Shown: one piece after another, positions 9,596 through 18,427 of the stretch
Layout: each line of letters starts with the position of its first letter
Position numbering within the stretch: the stretch's first letter is position 1
NCBI RefSeq assembly: GCF_008704535.1
Contig: NZ_CP023701.1
Span: 1-64,000, forward strand
Length of the DNA: 64,000 bases
Direction: 5' to 3'
From: Streptomyces subrutilus
GTDB lineage: Bacteria; Actinomycetota; Actinomycetes; Streptomycetales; Streptomycetaceae
Program-made: the position numbers and the translations under genes
The notes under the pieces: model-generated
The model's input: only the letters and a program-made list of their open reading frames with translations
Told to the model about the DNA's origin: nothing
Databases searched by the model: none

Positions 9596-9880
9596 CTACC
9601 GGCCGGCCTGGAGCGCGGCGCGGGCGGCCGCGGCGACCGCGCCCCGGCCGCCCGGGGTGACCGCCACCACCAGGACCATGCCGATGGCGCCCGCGCCGCC
9701 GAGCAGCCGCAGGATCTCCCCCGTCGGCATGCCCCGCAGGCTAAGGACCACGGCCAGGACGAACACCACCGGCATCAGGGCGCTGATCACGAGGGCCTGC
9801 GGCATCGTCAGGCCCGGGGGGCGGCCGTCCGCTCCCCGCTGCGCGACGCACGAGTCGGTGGTCTCCTGCTGTACTTCCAT
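9596..9880 (-). CDS. Small membrane protein
   Basis: 94 residues, ATG at 9880 after AGGAACTGTC. Two hydrophobic segments: residues 28-48 (LVISALMPVVFVLAVVLSL) and about 55-75 (ILRLLGGAGAIGMVLVVAV). The first 25 residues are polar. It is followed after 12 bases by the XRE regulator. No family recognised. The longer open frame (from 10072) lacks a credible start and coding character. Confidence 0.65.
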   Translation of the reverse strand: MEVQQETTDSCVAQRGADGRPPGLTMPQALVISALMPVVFVLAVVLSLRGMPTGEILRLLGGAGAIGMVLVVAVTPGGRGAVAAAARAALQAGR

Positions 9881-9928
9881 GACAGTTCCTGACCGGGGCA
9901 GCGGGATGGGGAGCCCCTGAAGTGAGTG

Positions 9929-9958
9929 CCGGGAGGGCACGGGACAGTGCCCTCCCGG
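9929..9958. terminator. 12-bp perfect hairpin upstream of the membrane/XRE operon
   Basis: CCGGGAGGGCAC and GTGCCCTCCCGG are separated by 6 bases. The hairpin lies 49 bases upstream of the membrane-protein start, so it sits in that operon's leader or marks an older terminator. Its flanks (CCCCTGAAGT and GTGACTCCGC) recur without the hairpin at 10362-10383. Confidence 0.4.
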
Positions 9959-10679
9959 ATTGGTGACTCCGCGCCAAGTGGCGCTTTCCCAGGGGCGATT
10001 GGCGTCGCTTGTCCGGGAGGGCAAGCATGACAGACGGTCACGGGCCCGCGCGGCCCGGCCCTCCTGAACCACATCCCATACATTCGGAATGTCCGTTCAT
10101 TCGTTCACTGGTGTCCCCGCTGTTCAACTTGCACACGCAGACTCCCTTGGAAGCTGCTGACCTGCACAAACGCCTTCCGGTCCACCGGGAAGTCGCGGCA
10201 ACCCGGCCTGCTGGTCACCTGCGGGCGCCGTGCAGCGGCCGCCCAACCCGGACACCCGCACCCATTCGTCGAGTCCCGTCCAAGCAGAAGTTGCGTTTGT
10301 GTGCGCCGGCAGGACACCGTGGGGTGCAGACCGACCGGGCAACCGGCGGAACCCCTGAAGTAGGTGACTCCGCAGCAGGGACACACGCGGCACCGCGTTG
10401 GCGCGCGAGTGCCGCACACGGCAGGGCCGACCCCCACCAGGGCCGGCCCTGCCGCCGTTTTCCCACCGCCGCCCCCGAGCTCCGCACAACGTCCTGCGGA
10501 CCCCCGCCAGGCCCGCGCCGAGCGGACGACACCACGCCCCCGAAGGCCGCGGCATCCGACCATCGGGCGGGCACAGCACGGCCGGCGTACAAGCGACACC
10601 GCGGGCCGGAACCGGGCCCGCACCGGCCGGCGGCCCAGAGCAGCGCGGTGGCCGCCGGCGGCCGGCCCGGGCTCGGGCT
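9959..10679. other. Intergenic region without a supported gene
   Basis: Roughly 10070-10200 is AT-richer than its surroundings and may hold the promoter of the 9880 operon. From about 10430 the sequence takes on the Arg/Ala/Gly-rich, repeat-array character seen at 4.9-8.4 kb. No convincing frame. Confidence 0.4.
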
Positions 10680-10702
10680 GGCTCCGTAAAATTCACGGAG
10701 CC
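10680..10702. terminator. 8-bp hairpin at the end of a pseudogene
   Basis: GGCTCCGT and ACGGAGCC flank an AAAATTC loop. The hairpin overlaps the stop (10693-10695) of the decayed gene to its right and lies between it and the repeat-like DNA. Confidence 0.5.
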
Positions 10703-11100
10703 CACCCTGCGAGTTCCCGCGTTCGGGCCACGGCGTCCGTGCAGGGCTGGTCGCTGCCCACGTACACGTACTGGTCCCATCCGACGTACACGGCGAAAGC
10801 GTCTCCCGCCTCCAGTCGGCACCGGGCGCCCTGCTCACGGAGCATGACGCGGATCAGCTCCAAGGCCACCGCCAGGGGAACCTCGGCCCCGTCGTGCTAG
10901 CCGGCGAGGTCGGCCGGGAAGAGCCCGCCAAGACCGTGCCCCTCGGCCGCCGACCGAGCACCGAGGTGGACGAGCCCGGCCGGAGGGCTCGCGGATCTCC
11001 AGCCGGTCGATACCCGCGGCTCCCGCGAACGCGGCGATCGCCTCCAGGTGCGCGGCCTCGTACGGCCCGTAATCGCTGACCGCCTCCTCCGCGCCCCGGT
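10693..11100 (-). pseudogene. Frameshifted hypothetical gene with an internal stop
   Basis: Three frame segments with strong Streptomyces codon use join into one protein. The first reads GAEEAVSDYGPYEAAHLEAI and on to AAGIDRLEIREPS (to about 10990). The second, after a frameshift, reads GLVHLGARSAAEGHGLGGLF. The third follows an in-frame TAG near 10898 and reads DGAEVPLAVALELIRVMLRE to GWDQYVYVGSDQPC. The pattern fits a conserved Streptomyces protein whose function I do not know. The frameshift plus stop mark it as inactivated. The 5' end is not identifiable. Confidence 0.6.
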
Positions 11101-11207
11101 AACTGCCGTGTTTTCCGGCTCTGCTCCCGCCTCGCCTGACCGCCGGTGCGCGGCGCTCCCGGGGTCTGCGGCACGACCGGGCAGCCCCGGGGCCGCCGCG
11201 CGAGCGG

Positions 11208-11485
11208 CTACTGCGCGGGCTCGTAGACCACGGTCGTCGTCGGGCAGGCCTCGGCGAGGTCTATGAGGGCCTGGTACTCGGCTTCGTCGGCGGCCAAGTC
11301 CCAGCGGAGCTTGGCACCCACCCACGTCGCGGCGTAGGTGCAGTGGTAGGAGGGGTCGGAGGGCAGCCACTGGGCCGGGTCCTTGTCGGCCTTGGACCGG
11401 TTGGAGGCGGCGGACACCGCGATCAGCGTGTCCGGGCTGGCCTGGTCGTTCGCGTACACCTCCGGCCACGCCGGGCTCCAGGGCA
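11208..11485 (-). pseudogene. C-terminal fragment of a secreted HNH-type nuclease
   Basis: The frame reads SPAWPEVYANDQASPDTLIA, then VSAASNRSKADKDPAQWLPS and YHCTYAATWVGAKLRWDL. It ends in a Cys/Thr-rich tail (EACPTTTVVYEPAQ). The SNRSKxDKDPAxWLP motif is typical of the C-terminal part of Streptomyces secreted HNH (DUF1524-like) nucleases. The His-containing first half of the active site is missing because homology stops near 11485, next to unrelated sequence. An ATG at 11489 exists but is probably chance. Truncated remnant. Confidence 0.65.
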
Positions 11486-11605
11486 TCAACTCAGCCGGTG
11501 GAGCGTCATTCGAATCATGCGGTGCCCCTGCTTGGTCGGGTGGTTGAGGGATTTGAGATTGTGGCCCGCCAAGAGCGCGCGAGTGCCCCTGGTGTCGATG
11601 AGGGG

Positions 11606-12082
11606 TCAGGAGCTGGTACTGGCCGCGCTCCGCTCCATGTAGCCATCAGGAGGACACCCTGCGTCCGGGTCCTCTGTAGGACACATGCCGGGGTCCTCTG
11701 TATCTCCGAAGTACCCGTAGAGGTAGACCCAGACCGTGCACGTCGGGTCCTCGCTGAAGGACAACTGAAGATCATGGCCACGTGTGGCCGTCTCGTCCGG
11801 GACGATGAGGCCGTCGCCTTCGGGGCTGACGTAGAAGGCCCAGCGGCCATTGGACAGCCTCTCGGGATGGGCGCAGTCAGCCATCGCTTCGACCTTGTCG
11901 AATCCCGTTCCGGTGAAGGTGTGTTCCTTCGAGAAGGTCAGAGACGTCCCGGCTGGGCTGGTCCACGTCCCTATCAACTGCTCCTGCGGAATCTCCGCGG
12001 CGTGGACGGCTGCGCCGTACCCGCAAGACGCTGTGAGAACCACCCCAGATACCACGAGAACCATCGCCCGCCAGCCACGCAT
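11606..12082 (-). CDS. Secreted lipoprotein of unknown function
   Basis: 158 residues from ATG 12082 (GAGAGG 9 bases upstream); 33 upstream in-frame residues are discarded because they do not look like a signal. Residues 1-19 are a signal peptide with lipobox LTASC (Cys 19). The mature part has a lipocalin-like β-rich look (LIGTWTSPAGTSLTFSKEHTF, GRWAFYVSPEGDGLIV, CTVWVYLYGYFGD) with several cysteines that could pair. Probably anchored on the outer face of the membrane. No neighbour suggests a role. Confidence 0.7.
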   Translation of the reverse strand: MRGWRAMVLVVSGVVLTASCGYGAAVHAAEIPQEQLIGTWTSPAGTSLTFSKEHTFTGTGFDKVEAMADCAHPERLSNGRWAFYVSPEGDGLIVPDETATRGHDLQLSFSEDPTCTVWVYLYGYFGDTEDPGMCPTEDPDAGCPPDGYMERSAASTSS

Positions 12083-12185
12083 GTCCGTAGACCTCTCCCG
12101 AGAGATTCGCTGCCCGGCCCGTGGCCGTGCAACATATTTGAACATGCTCAAAAATTTTGACATCCCTCGGGGTAGCAGCAAGGGG

Positions 12186-12424
12186 CACCTCCCAGACCGA
12201 CCGCAAAACTCGACTGCGACCGGCGGTCAGGTTGGCAGGGTGATGGCAGGCCAGACCGGGCCTCCAGCTGCGCCCCTCTTCAGTGCGTCGTGCTGCGGTG
12301 AAAGGGTGCGAGGCGTCTTCCTTCGCGCGGCCGGGCGTTCACGAGCCCCGACACATCGAAGCCCGTAGTGCACGGCGGTGCGAGGCGTCACACCCGACGA
12401 CGCGCCCACACCGTCTCGTGGATT
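12186..12424. other. Intergenic, no gene seen
   Basis: Between the lipoprotein start and the DUF6087 remnant. AT-richer at 12130-12175 (AACATGCTCAAAAATTTTG), which may be promoter sequence for the lipoprotein. No frame with good codon use. Confidence 0.35.
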
Positions 12425-12698
12425 CGGCCGCCGGTGACCCCGGCCCTTGCCGAGTGCCGGGCGAGCCCACTTGGCCGGCTTCGCCGCGACTGGCCGCGAC
12501 GCATACAGCAGGACCATCGCGGCGACCAGGCCGTCAACGAGCCCGACAGTCGCCCACCGGCTCCCGTCCCACTCCTCGATCACCCGGGGCAGCGCCCGGC
12601 TCGACGTGTACCCCGCGGTGCGGACCCGCCGTAAGCGGCACCGCCCGCAGCCTCCCCTTCGACCGGGCCCGGCGCTCCCCGCGCCGTCGCGCCCGCAT
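12425..12698 (-). pseudogene. DUF6087-type gene with a frameshift
   Basis: Reading from ATG 12698 gives a basic N-terminus then LRAVPLTAGPHRGVHVEPGA. After a frameshift near 12595 it reads RVIEEWDGSRWATVGLVDG and then AKWARPALGKGRGHRRP. The order PLxxGPHRGxHVxPGxPRVIxEWDG is characteristic of DUF6087 proteins, small Streptomyces proteins of unknown function. One indel separates the two halves. Confidence 0.6.
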
Positions 12699-12970
12699 TC
12701 CGCCATGACCTGACAGCGAAATCGCCCCGCCCACCCCATGGTCGACGATCATGAATGCCACGTCATCGCAACCGAGACGGCGAGGCTGACAGCCCGTCGG
12801 CCGACTGGGCGCCGGAAACCCCAGGGCCGCGATCACCCTCATGACCAGGCGCATCACCCGTCGGCAGTCCCGCCGGGCCAGCCAGCCGCCCTCTCGCGAA
12901 CACACCCGGGACTGACACGGCCACCACCGCAACCGCCAACCGCACCGCCTCTCATGGATGGGGATCGGGA
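12699..12970. other. Intergenic, no supported gene
   Basis: Several minus-strand frames are open but have no clear start or family. Nothing supported. Confidence 0.3.
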
Positions 12971-13423
12971 TCAGGTGCTCGGGAAGACCTGGCCACCCCG
13001 GTTCAGGTCTCCGTTCGGGGAACCTGCTCGTTCACGCGGCCCTCCCACACCCCGACGCAGTGGGCAAGATCCCTCTGAAAGGTAGACGTGAAACCGGCGT
13101 GGCGGGTCGGTGACCATGGCCAGGTACACCCGTGCGGCTCCTGCATCGTGGAGCCTGTCTACGGCCTGAGCCAGGCTCTCCAGCCGGACCGGCTCAGATC
13201 CTCCCGTCTCCACCAACATGTCCAGCCGGTCGCACCAGATCGCCCACAAGGATTGGGACGAGGCCGACTTCGGATAGACATGCCACCGCGCGCCCGACAG
13301 CAGGGCAGCCAAGGCCGCGGGCGCTCTGATGGAGCCATTCCGGGCCAGAGCGGACCTCAACGCCTCGAACGTCGAATCCGCCCCCTCTGGGTTGTCCTTG
13401 CCTCTCAGAACCCGTCGCCCCAT
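12971..13423 (-). CDS. Hypothetical protein overlapping the gene upstream
   Basis: 150 residues if the ATG at 13423 is used; it lies inside the last codons of the upstream gene (stop at 13405), so translation is probably coupled. A GTG start a few codons later is also possible. The sequence looks globular: TFEALRSALARNGSIRAPAA, ARWHVYPKSASSQSLWAIW, LESLAQAVDRLHDAGAARVY, MVTDPPRRFHVYLS. No family recognised. The Gly/Arg-rich last 30 residues lack structure. A partner role for the upstream membrane protein is possible by context only. Confidence 0.6.
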   Translation of the reverse strand: MGRRVLRGKDNPEGADSTFEALRSALARNGSIRAPAALAALLSGARWHVYPKSASSQSLWAIWCDRLDMLVETGGSEPVRLESLAQAVDRLHDAGAARVYLAMVTDPPRRFHVYLSEGSCPLRRGVGGPRERAGSPNGDLNRGGQVFPST

Positions 13424-13716
13424 CCGAAAGTGACGTTGTACGCGCGCTGGAGTGCGTGTCGGCCGTGGTCCCCGTCGGCGTAGGCCCACGCAAGGGCCGC
13501 GGAGAACCAGAGCAGAAAGACTCCGCCGACGATACCCAGAGCGACCAGCTTCCCGTTCCAGCTGAGCAGGACCAGGGCGATGGTCACGATGGCCACGCCG
13601 AGGTGGGCTCCCCGCGAGTCGAGCGACGCAGCCTTGCGTGCCTCTCTGCATTCGGCCCGTTCTGCGGCGAAGCGCTCCTCTCGAACAGACTGCGGTTCGT
13701 TCTCGTCGAAGTCCAT
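13405..13716 (-). CDS. Small membrane protein
   Basis: 103 residues, ATG 13716 after CAGGGGGATGAG. An acidic/charged N-terminus (NEPQSVREERFAAERAECRE) may form a short cytoplasmic helix. Two transmembrane segments follow: about 39-56 (LGVAIVTIALVLLSW) and 58-78 (LVALGIVGGVFLLWFSAALA). It overlaps the start of the next gene (13423), implying one transcript. Confidence 0.7.
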   Translation of the reverse strand: MDFDENEPQSVREERFAAERAECREARKAASLDSRGAHLGVAIVTIALVLLSWNGKLVALGIVGGVFLLWFSAALAWAYADGDHGRHALQRAYNVTFGWGDGF

Positions 13717-13826
13717 CTCATCCCCCTGGTCCTGAAGCTACATGGACCCGGTCCACGTCGGCAGAGGAGCACCACGGGGATATGGATCAGGTACCCAACA
13801 CTGGACCCAGGCGCTCCAAGCGGGAC

Positions 13827-14429
13827 TCAGATCTGGTGGTCGTCGCGGTGACGGCCGAGGCTGCGGCCGAAGCGTTCGGAGATGGACGGCATCAGGCTCT
13901 GGTCTTCGCCGGGCCGGTCCAGGCCGAAGACGTAGCCGGGGAAATCGAGCTCTTTCTGCACTTCCCAGATCCCGTTGTGGTCCTCCGGCGGGAGGATGCG
14001 CGCTGGGTCGCCGACGGCGATCCAGCCGATCGGCACCGTCGAGTCGGCGGGCAGGACCGTGCGCAGGTGCACGATGCCGTTGATCCGTACCTCGGAGCGG
14101 GTCCCGATCCGTGCTGCGTTGAAGACGCGGCTGCCGGTGGCCAGGAAGACCTCGTCCTCGACCCGGCAGCCGGTCAGATAGGAGGTGGGGCCCACCAGGA
14201 CCTGTCGCCCCAGGACCAGCGGATCTCGTCGGGTGCCACGTAGGACCGCGTTCTCCATGACGATGCAGCCTTCGCCCAGCTCCACCGGCCCGCCCTCAGC
14301 GGTGAGCACCGCACCGAACAGCACCCGGCACCCGGCTCCCACGTGCACCTCCCCGCACAGCGTGGCGTTCGGAGCGACATGGGCCGTGGGGTGGACGGAG
14401 GGCGAACGGCCCTCATGAGTGAGAAGCAT
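13827..14429 (-). CDS. Hexapeptide-repeat (gamma-carbonic-anhydrase-like) protein
   Basis: 200 residues. Successive imperfect hexapeptides of a left-handed β-helix run from residue about 10 to 145: VHPTAHVAPNATLCGEVHVG, GAVLTAEGGPVELGEGCIVM, VLGRQVLVGPTSYLTGCRVE, TGSRVFNAARIGTRSEVRIN. A loop GWIAVGDPARILPPEDHN follows, as in carbonic-anhydrase/acetyltransferase-like proteins. Metal histidines of the true enzymes are not clearly conserved, so the substrate is unknown. It lies 51 bases after the stop of the SCO6745-family gene in the same direction, probably an operon. Confidence 0.8.
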   Translation of the reverse strand: MLLTHEGRSPSVHPTAHVAPNATLCGEVHVGAGCRVLFGAVLTAEGGPVELGEGCIVMENAVLRGTRRDPLVLGRQVLVGPTSYLTGCRVEDEVFLATGSRVFNAARIGTRSEVRINGIVHLRTVLPADSTVPIGWIAVGDPARILPPEDHNGIWEVQKELDFPGYVFGLDRPGEDQSLMPSISERFGRSLGRHRDDHQI

Positions 14430-14480
14430 GGCCGCGATCAGCCGTCCTTTCGTATGCCTGCCGGTGTCTGCGGCGTACGG

Positions 14481-15218
14481 TTATGAGGGGCGGGCACTGG
14501 TCAGCGCGTCGACCAGCCGGGCGAACTCGGCACGCTGCCGGGCGGTCAGCGTGGAGTAGAGCGGCGCCTGCAGCTCGTCCGTGAGCCGCTCGGCGCCCTG
14601 CCATCGGGTAATCAGGGCCGCGGCGGCCGGACCCGGCTCGCGCCAGCCGTAGTGGGTCGCCTGCTCGACGCCGAGGTCGACGACCATTGCCTCCCGGGCG
14701 CTCAGCCCGGACAGGCGTACCGCGGCGAGATGGCAGGCGCCGCGGTGTTCCCGCAGGACGTGGATACGCTGCATCGCCGTTCCGGCCGGATCGTCGCCGG
14801 GCACGGGCTGGGCGCGCCAGCCGGCGAACAGGGGCAGCGCGCCGGCGTCGGCGGCGTCGATCAGCCGCTGCGCCAGGCAGTTGAAGTGCTCCACGTCGGC
14901 GTCGGCGGGAATATGGGCGCGCCCCCACGTCCGGACGGCCTCTGCGTAGCAGGCGGCGGCCTCCTCCGCCGGCATAACGGGCCGGCCGTCCCGCCAGCCG
15001 GTGGCGACGAGATCAGGGCCGAGGAACCCCTGCACCGCCTGGACCACCGGGGCCGGCGCCTCGCCGAGCACCCCGAACCGGCCGCGGCAGTAGAAGCCGC
15101 GCCCCGGGGGGAAGCCAGCGCGCAGGCCGATGGCGGCGGTCGCGTCGTCGGACATGAACTCGTCACCGAATTCGTGGACCGGCCGGGCCACGGCGGCGAT
15201 GCAGTCGAGGATCTCCAT
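14481..15218 (-). CDS. SCO6745-family protein
   Basis: 245 residues from ATG 15218 (GGTGAG upstream); an ATG at 15263 would add 15 residues but has no ribosome binding site. The fold is helical: an N-terminal VHEFGDEFM segment, a central AHIPADADVEHFNCLAQRLI, and the family hallmark HVLREHRGACHLAAVRLSG. A winged-helix-like tail with LTARQRAEFARLVDAL follows. The family is common in actinomycetes, with no established function. It is divergent from the LysR regulator at 15298, which probably controls it. Confidence 0.7.
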   Translation of the reverse strand: MEILDCIAAVARPVHEFGDEFMSDDATAAIGLRAGFPPGRGFYCRGRFGVLGEAPAPVVQAVQGFLGPDLVATGWRDGRPVMPAEEAAACYAEAVRTWGRAHIPADADVEHFNCLAQRLIDAADAGALPLFAGWRAQPVPGDDPAGTAMQRIHVLREHRGACHLAAVRLSGLSAREAMVVDLGVEQATHYGWREPGPAAAALITRWQGAERLTDELQAPLYSTLTARQRAEFARLVDALTSARPS

Positions 15219-15297
15219 GCGCAGAAGGTCGCTCACCCCAACCCAGCAGGTCAAGGGGATCATTTCTGATGGAACCCTTTAGGTAATCTATCGAGTC
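15219..15297. promoter_or_regulatory. Divergent promoter between SCO6745-like gene and LysR gene
   Basis: Only 79 bases separate the two divergent starts, and this stretch is AT-richer (GATCATTTCTGATGGAACC, TAGGTAATCTATCGAGTC). LysR regulators usually bind such a shared region. No single operator is asserted. Confidence 0.45.
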
Positions 15298-16224
15298 ATG
15301 CTGGATATCCGCCGTCTGTACATGCTCAGGGCCGTCGCTGCCCGTGGCTCCATCACCGGGGCCGCCCAGTCCCTGGCGCTGTCCGCCGGTGCCGTGTCCC
15401 AGCAACTCGCCGCACTGAGACACGACGTCGGGGTTGATCTGCTGCGTCCCGACGGGCGAACCGTCGCGCTCACGGAGGCGGGCCGCGTCCTCCTCGAACA
15501 CGCCGACCGGATCCTCGCCGCCATGGAGGAAGCCGAATGCGCCGTCGCGGCGGTCAAGGGTACGGTCGGCACCACCGCCACGCTCGCCGCGCTGCCGTCG
15601 ACCGTCGCCGGAATCGTGGCCCCCGCGCTCATCACGCTGGGCGCGGACCATCCGCGGCTCGCCGTGACCTGTCTCGTCACCGACCAGGCACGACTGCGCG
15701 AACTCACACTCGGCACCGTCGACGTGGTGCTGGGGCAGCACTACCACCACCTGCCGGAGACCACGCCCAAGAGCATCGCGGTCTCGCGGCTGCTCGACGA
15801 CCCACTGCTCGTCGTCACCGCCGCCGACGGAGCCGTCAGCGGATCCGACGGACGGCCCGTCGGCCTGCGTGAACTGGCCACGCACCACCTCGTCGTGCCG
15901 CCGCCGACCACGGACTGCGGACAGGCCATCCTGCAAGCCTGCCGGCAGGCCGGCTTCACCCCCACGCCCCGCTACGTCACCGCTGACATCGCCGCCCAGC
16001 TCACCCTCGCCCGGTCCGGCCTCGCCACCGCGCTCGTCCCCCGGACGGCCATCGACCCGGCCACGCCAGGAATCCGCGCGGCCCCCATCGACGACCACCC
16101 GATCCAGCGCCTCCTGTTCGCCGCGACCCGCCACACCGAAACGACCAACCCGACGACCGCAGCCGTCATCGCGGCGCTCCGCAAAGCAGCGCGGCAGGAC
16201 CGCACCGCGCACCTCCCGTCCTGA
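15298..16224 (+). CDS. LysR-family transcriptional regulator
   Basis: 308 residues. The N-terminal winged HTH spans about residues 2-61 (LDIRRLYMLRAVAARGSITG, AAQSLALSAGAVSQQLAAL, DGRTVALTEAGRVLLEHADR). The effector domain (about 88-295) has the usual two-lobe pattern, with an inter-lobe region near LLDDPLLVVTAADG and VTADIAAQLTLARSGLATAL. Length and start are normal. It is divergent from the SCO6745-family gene and likely controls it together with the hexapeptide gene; that link is inferred from position. Confidence 0.85.
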   Translation: MLDIRRLYMLRAVAARGSITGAAQSLALSAGAVSQQLAALRHDVGVDLLRPDGRTVALTEAGRVLLEHADRILAAMEEAECAVAAVKGTVGTTATLAALPSTVAGIVAPALITLGADHPRLAVTCLVTDQARLRELTLGTVDVVLGQHYHHLPETTPKSIAVSRLLDDPLLVVTAADGAVSGSDGRPVGLRELATHHLVVPPPTTDCGQAILQACRQAGFTPTPRYVTADIAAQLTLARSGLATALVPRTAIDPATPGIRAAPIDDHPIQRLLFAATRHTETTNPTTAAVIAALRKAARQDRTAHLPS

Positions 16225-16462
16225 AAGCAGGACTGGATGCAACGGGCGAACAGGGCCGGGACGCCCGCCTATCGCGTCCTTGGCGGCCGCCCTGATGACC
16301 ACGGCTCCGGCGCGGCAACCGCGACGGTGCCAGCCTCGCGCAGAGTCACCCAACAGGCGAGGCACTCGCCCCGCGAATCTCAGATGGATGGCACACGTGC
16401 CAAAGCGGTGCCACTGCGGCTGAGACTGTGCCGCGAATCTTGAGAAGCTACACGGGTCGTGC
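16225..16462. other. Intergenic, no gene seen
   Basis: Between the LysR stop and the DnaB-like remnant. No frame with coding character; the short GTCCTGAAAGCAGGAC hairpin just after the LysR stop may be a weak terminator. Confidence 0.35.
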
Positions 16463-17060
16463 TCAGGTCTCGCCCATCTCCACGAACCGCGAGGAGTGGA
16501 GCTGCGCGGCGACGGTCACGATGGCGGTGGGCCCGAACCGGTTCTTCTCGATCGCGAGGTCGACCTCGCCGGCTCGGGGCGATTTCCTTCTCGCCCGCGT
16601 CCGGCCGCTCGGCCTTGATCACGATGGAGGCGTCGTTCTTGATCGCCCGGGACTCGCGCATGATGGCGTCGTCGTTGAGCTGCGACAGGGCGATGACGTG
16701 GCAGCCGAGCTGGACCGACAGGTTCTTCAGGCCCCGGGACACCGACGCGACGGCCTGCTCCCGGGTGATGCTGCGGGACTGCTCGACCTCCACGAGCTGG
16801 AGGCAGTCCACGACCAGGAGGGCGAGGCCGCCGTCGCGGGCGCAGGCCCGCGCCACCGCGGCGATGTCACCCAGGCCCGCGCCGTCGGGCCGGGAGACCC
16901 GCAGCGGCAGCGACCGGAACAGTGCCGTGCCCAGGCGCCTGACGGTCTCCCAGGCCCCCGGCCGGGCCGGGCCGGGCACGACGGACAGCACACGGGCAGG
17001 CGAGGGTGGGCCGGTCGGAGGGGCCCACGCGGCGAAGGTGAGGCGGGGGGCCGTGGATGG
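16463..17060 (-). pseudogene. DnaB-like replicative helicase C-terminal remnant
   Basis: Reads DGGLALLVVDCLQLVEVEQ (Walker B), then GLKNLSVQLGCHVIALSQLN and MRESRAIKNDASIVIKAERP. After a frameshift near 16575 it continues SPRAGEVDLAIEKNRFGPTA and ends SSRFVEMGET. These are the C-terminal motifs of DnaB/RepA-type hexameric helicases (sensor ALSQL, IxKNRxGPT). The N-terminal domain and Walker A are missing, and the upstream end runs into unclear sequence around 17060. Probably left from a phage or plasmid replication gene. Confidence 0.7.
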
Positions 17061-17073
17061 TCCCCGGGGTGCG

Positions 17074-17868
17074 TCAGGTGCGCTTCTCCGACGCGGTTCG
17101 GAACTGCAGGGCGATCGAGGCGGCTTCGGAGAGGTTCTTCTCGTCCGCCAGCGCGACCTGTCCCGATGTGGCGGCGTCGGCCCATGCGCACACGATCCGG
17201 TCTCCGGCGGACGGCAGGAAGCCACAGCTCAACCGGCCGCCCCAGGGTCCGGCTTCGAAGTCGGTCACCTCGGTCGCACGCGCCCCGGCGAAGAGGCTGT
17301 TCAGTTCTTGGGTGATCGTGTTGGAGCGCTTCGACTCGGCCAGCCGAGCATCCCACTCGACGGCGTTGATCTGGAGTACGACGTCCACCGGACCTCCGGC
17401 GGGACCGTCGTAGTACCAGCGCTTGCCCGAGGTGCCCTTCCCGGCGGTCAGTTCGTCGTAGTTCGCGGCCGCCTCGCCGGTGAGCAATCGATACGCGCCG
17501 ACCTCCGGCGCCGGGCCGATGGCCCGCTGGGGCTGCGGGGTTCCCGCTGCCTCGGCGGGGGTCTGGACCGTGGAGTCCTGAACGCCGGAGACGACCTCCG
17601 CGGCAGACGGCTCCCCCTGAAAGGTGAAAGCCCGCACCAGACCGGCGGCGGCGAAGACCAGCAGGAGGGCACGGACGACGTTGCCCCGGCGCAGGGCCAC
17701 CGCGCTGGCCCGCTCGGCATCCATGGCCCCGGTCGGCACCGGTCCGCGGCGCCAGGCCCGGGTGGCGAACCAGAGGACGGCCATGACCGTGCCGGTCGCG
17801 AGGAGCGCGCCCAGCGTCTGGCCGGTGGCGAAACCCTCGGAGGTGGGGTCTAGGGACAACGTGATCAT
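17074..17868 (-). CDS. Membrane-anchored hypothetical protein
   Basis: 264 residues from ATG 17868; the frame is open to a GTG at 17925. Two hydrophobic segments, about 15-36 (LGALLATGTVMAVLWFATRA) and about 65-80 (VVRALLLVFAAAGLVRAF), are joined by a basic loop. A larger polar domain (about 85-264) with a Cys pair (LSCGFLP, RIVCAWAD) follows. ATSGQVALADEKNLSEAAS near the end resembles substrate-free membrane-anchored proteins of Streptomyces with unknown role. It overlaps nothing and ends just past the DnaB remnant. Confidence 0.65.
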   Translation of the reverse strand: MITLSLDPTSEGFATGQTLGALLATGTVMAVLWFATRAWRRGPVPTGAMDAERASAVALRRGNVVRALLLVFAAAGLVRAFTFQGEPSAAEVVSGVQDSTVQTPAEAAGTPQPQRAIGPAPEVGAYRLLTGEAAANYDELTAGKGTSGKRWYYDGPAGGPVDVVLQINAVEWDARLAESKRSNTITQELNSLFAGARATEVTDFEAGPWGGRLSCGFLPSAGDRIVCAWADAATSGQVALADEKNLSEAASIALQFRTASEKRT

Positions 17869-17929
17869 CCCGGAATCGTAGGCGGGCTCGCATGCGCGTT
17901 CGCATCCGGACGGGGTCACGATCACGCAT

Positions 17930-18425
17930 CACATGAGCCCCGCCCCGCCGAAAGCGCCGACCTGTGATTCCCGCCTGGCGGGGAGCCCGGACAAGACCAA
18001 CCTCGGGCGACGCCCCACGGCCCTGGCACGACCTGGGGCTACCGGAGCAAGGCAGCGGCCGGGCAAGCGGGCACGGCCCGAACGGAACCGGCCGGCGGTC
18101 GCGGTCCGGGCGGCCGCAGCACCACCCGGCCCGGGCGACAGCGGACCGCGGGGGCCGGCAAGCGGCGCGTGGGCGGCCGGGCCGGGTGGGGCGGCCCGGG
18201 GCCGGCCGGACGGCGGCCGCGGCCAGAGCAGGCGGGCGGACACAGCCCGGCGGCAGCAGCAAGACCCGGCCCGAGCACGACCCGGACGCTGCCCGGCGTG
18301 CGGGCACGGGGACCGGGAGCCGACTCGGCAGCAGCACAGCCTGGACACGGCCCGGGCGGGCCGCACCTCAACCCGAACCACCGGGCAGCACGAGCCGACC
18401 CGGCACTTCAGGACTCGACCATCGC
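17930..18425. repeat. GC-rich repeat island related to the 4.9-8.4 kb array
   Basis: Contains GGCCGCAGCACCACC then CGGCCCGGG at 18112-18138, matching the motif at 5424. A similar GCAGCACAGCCTGGACACGG block lies near 18333, and GGCCAGAGCAGGCGGGCGG near 18220. No gene is supported. It separates the membrane protein from the nucleotidyltransferase gene. Confidence 0.6.
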
Positions 18426-18427
18426 CC

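Noticed and set aside
11498..12160. 220-residue plus-strand frame
   Set aside because: Antisense of the lipoprotein gene, which has a lipobox and binding site.
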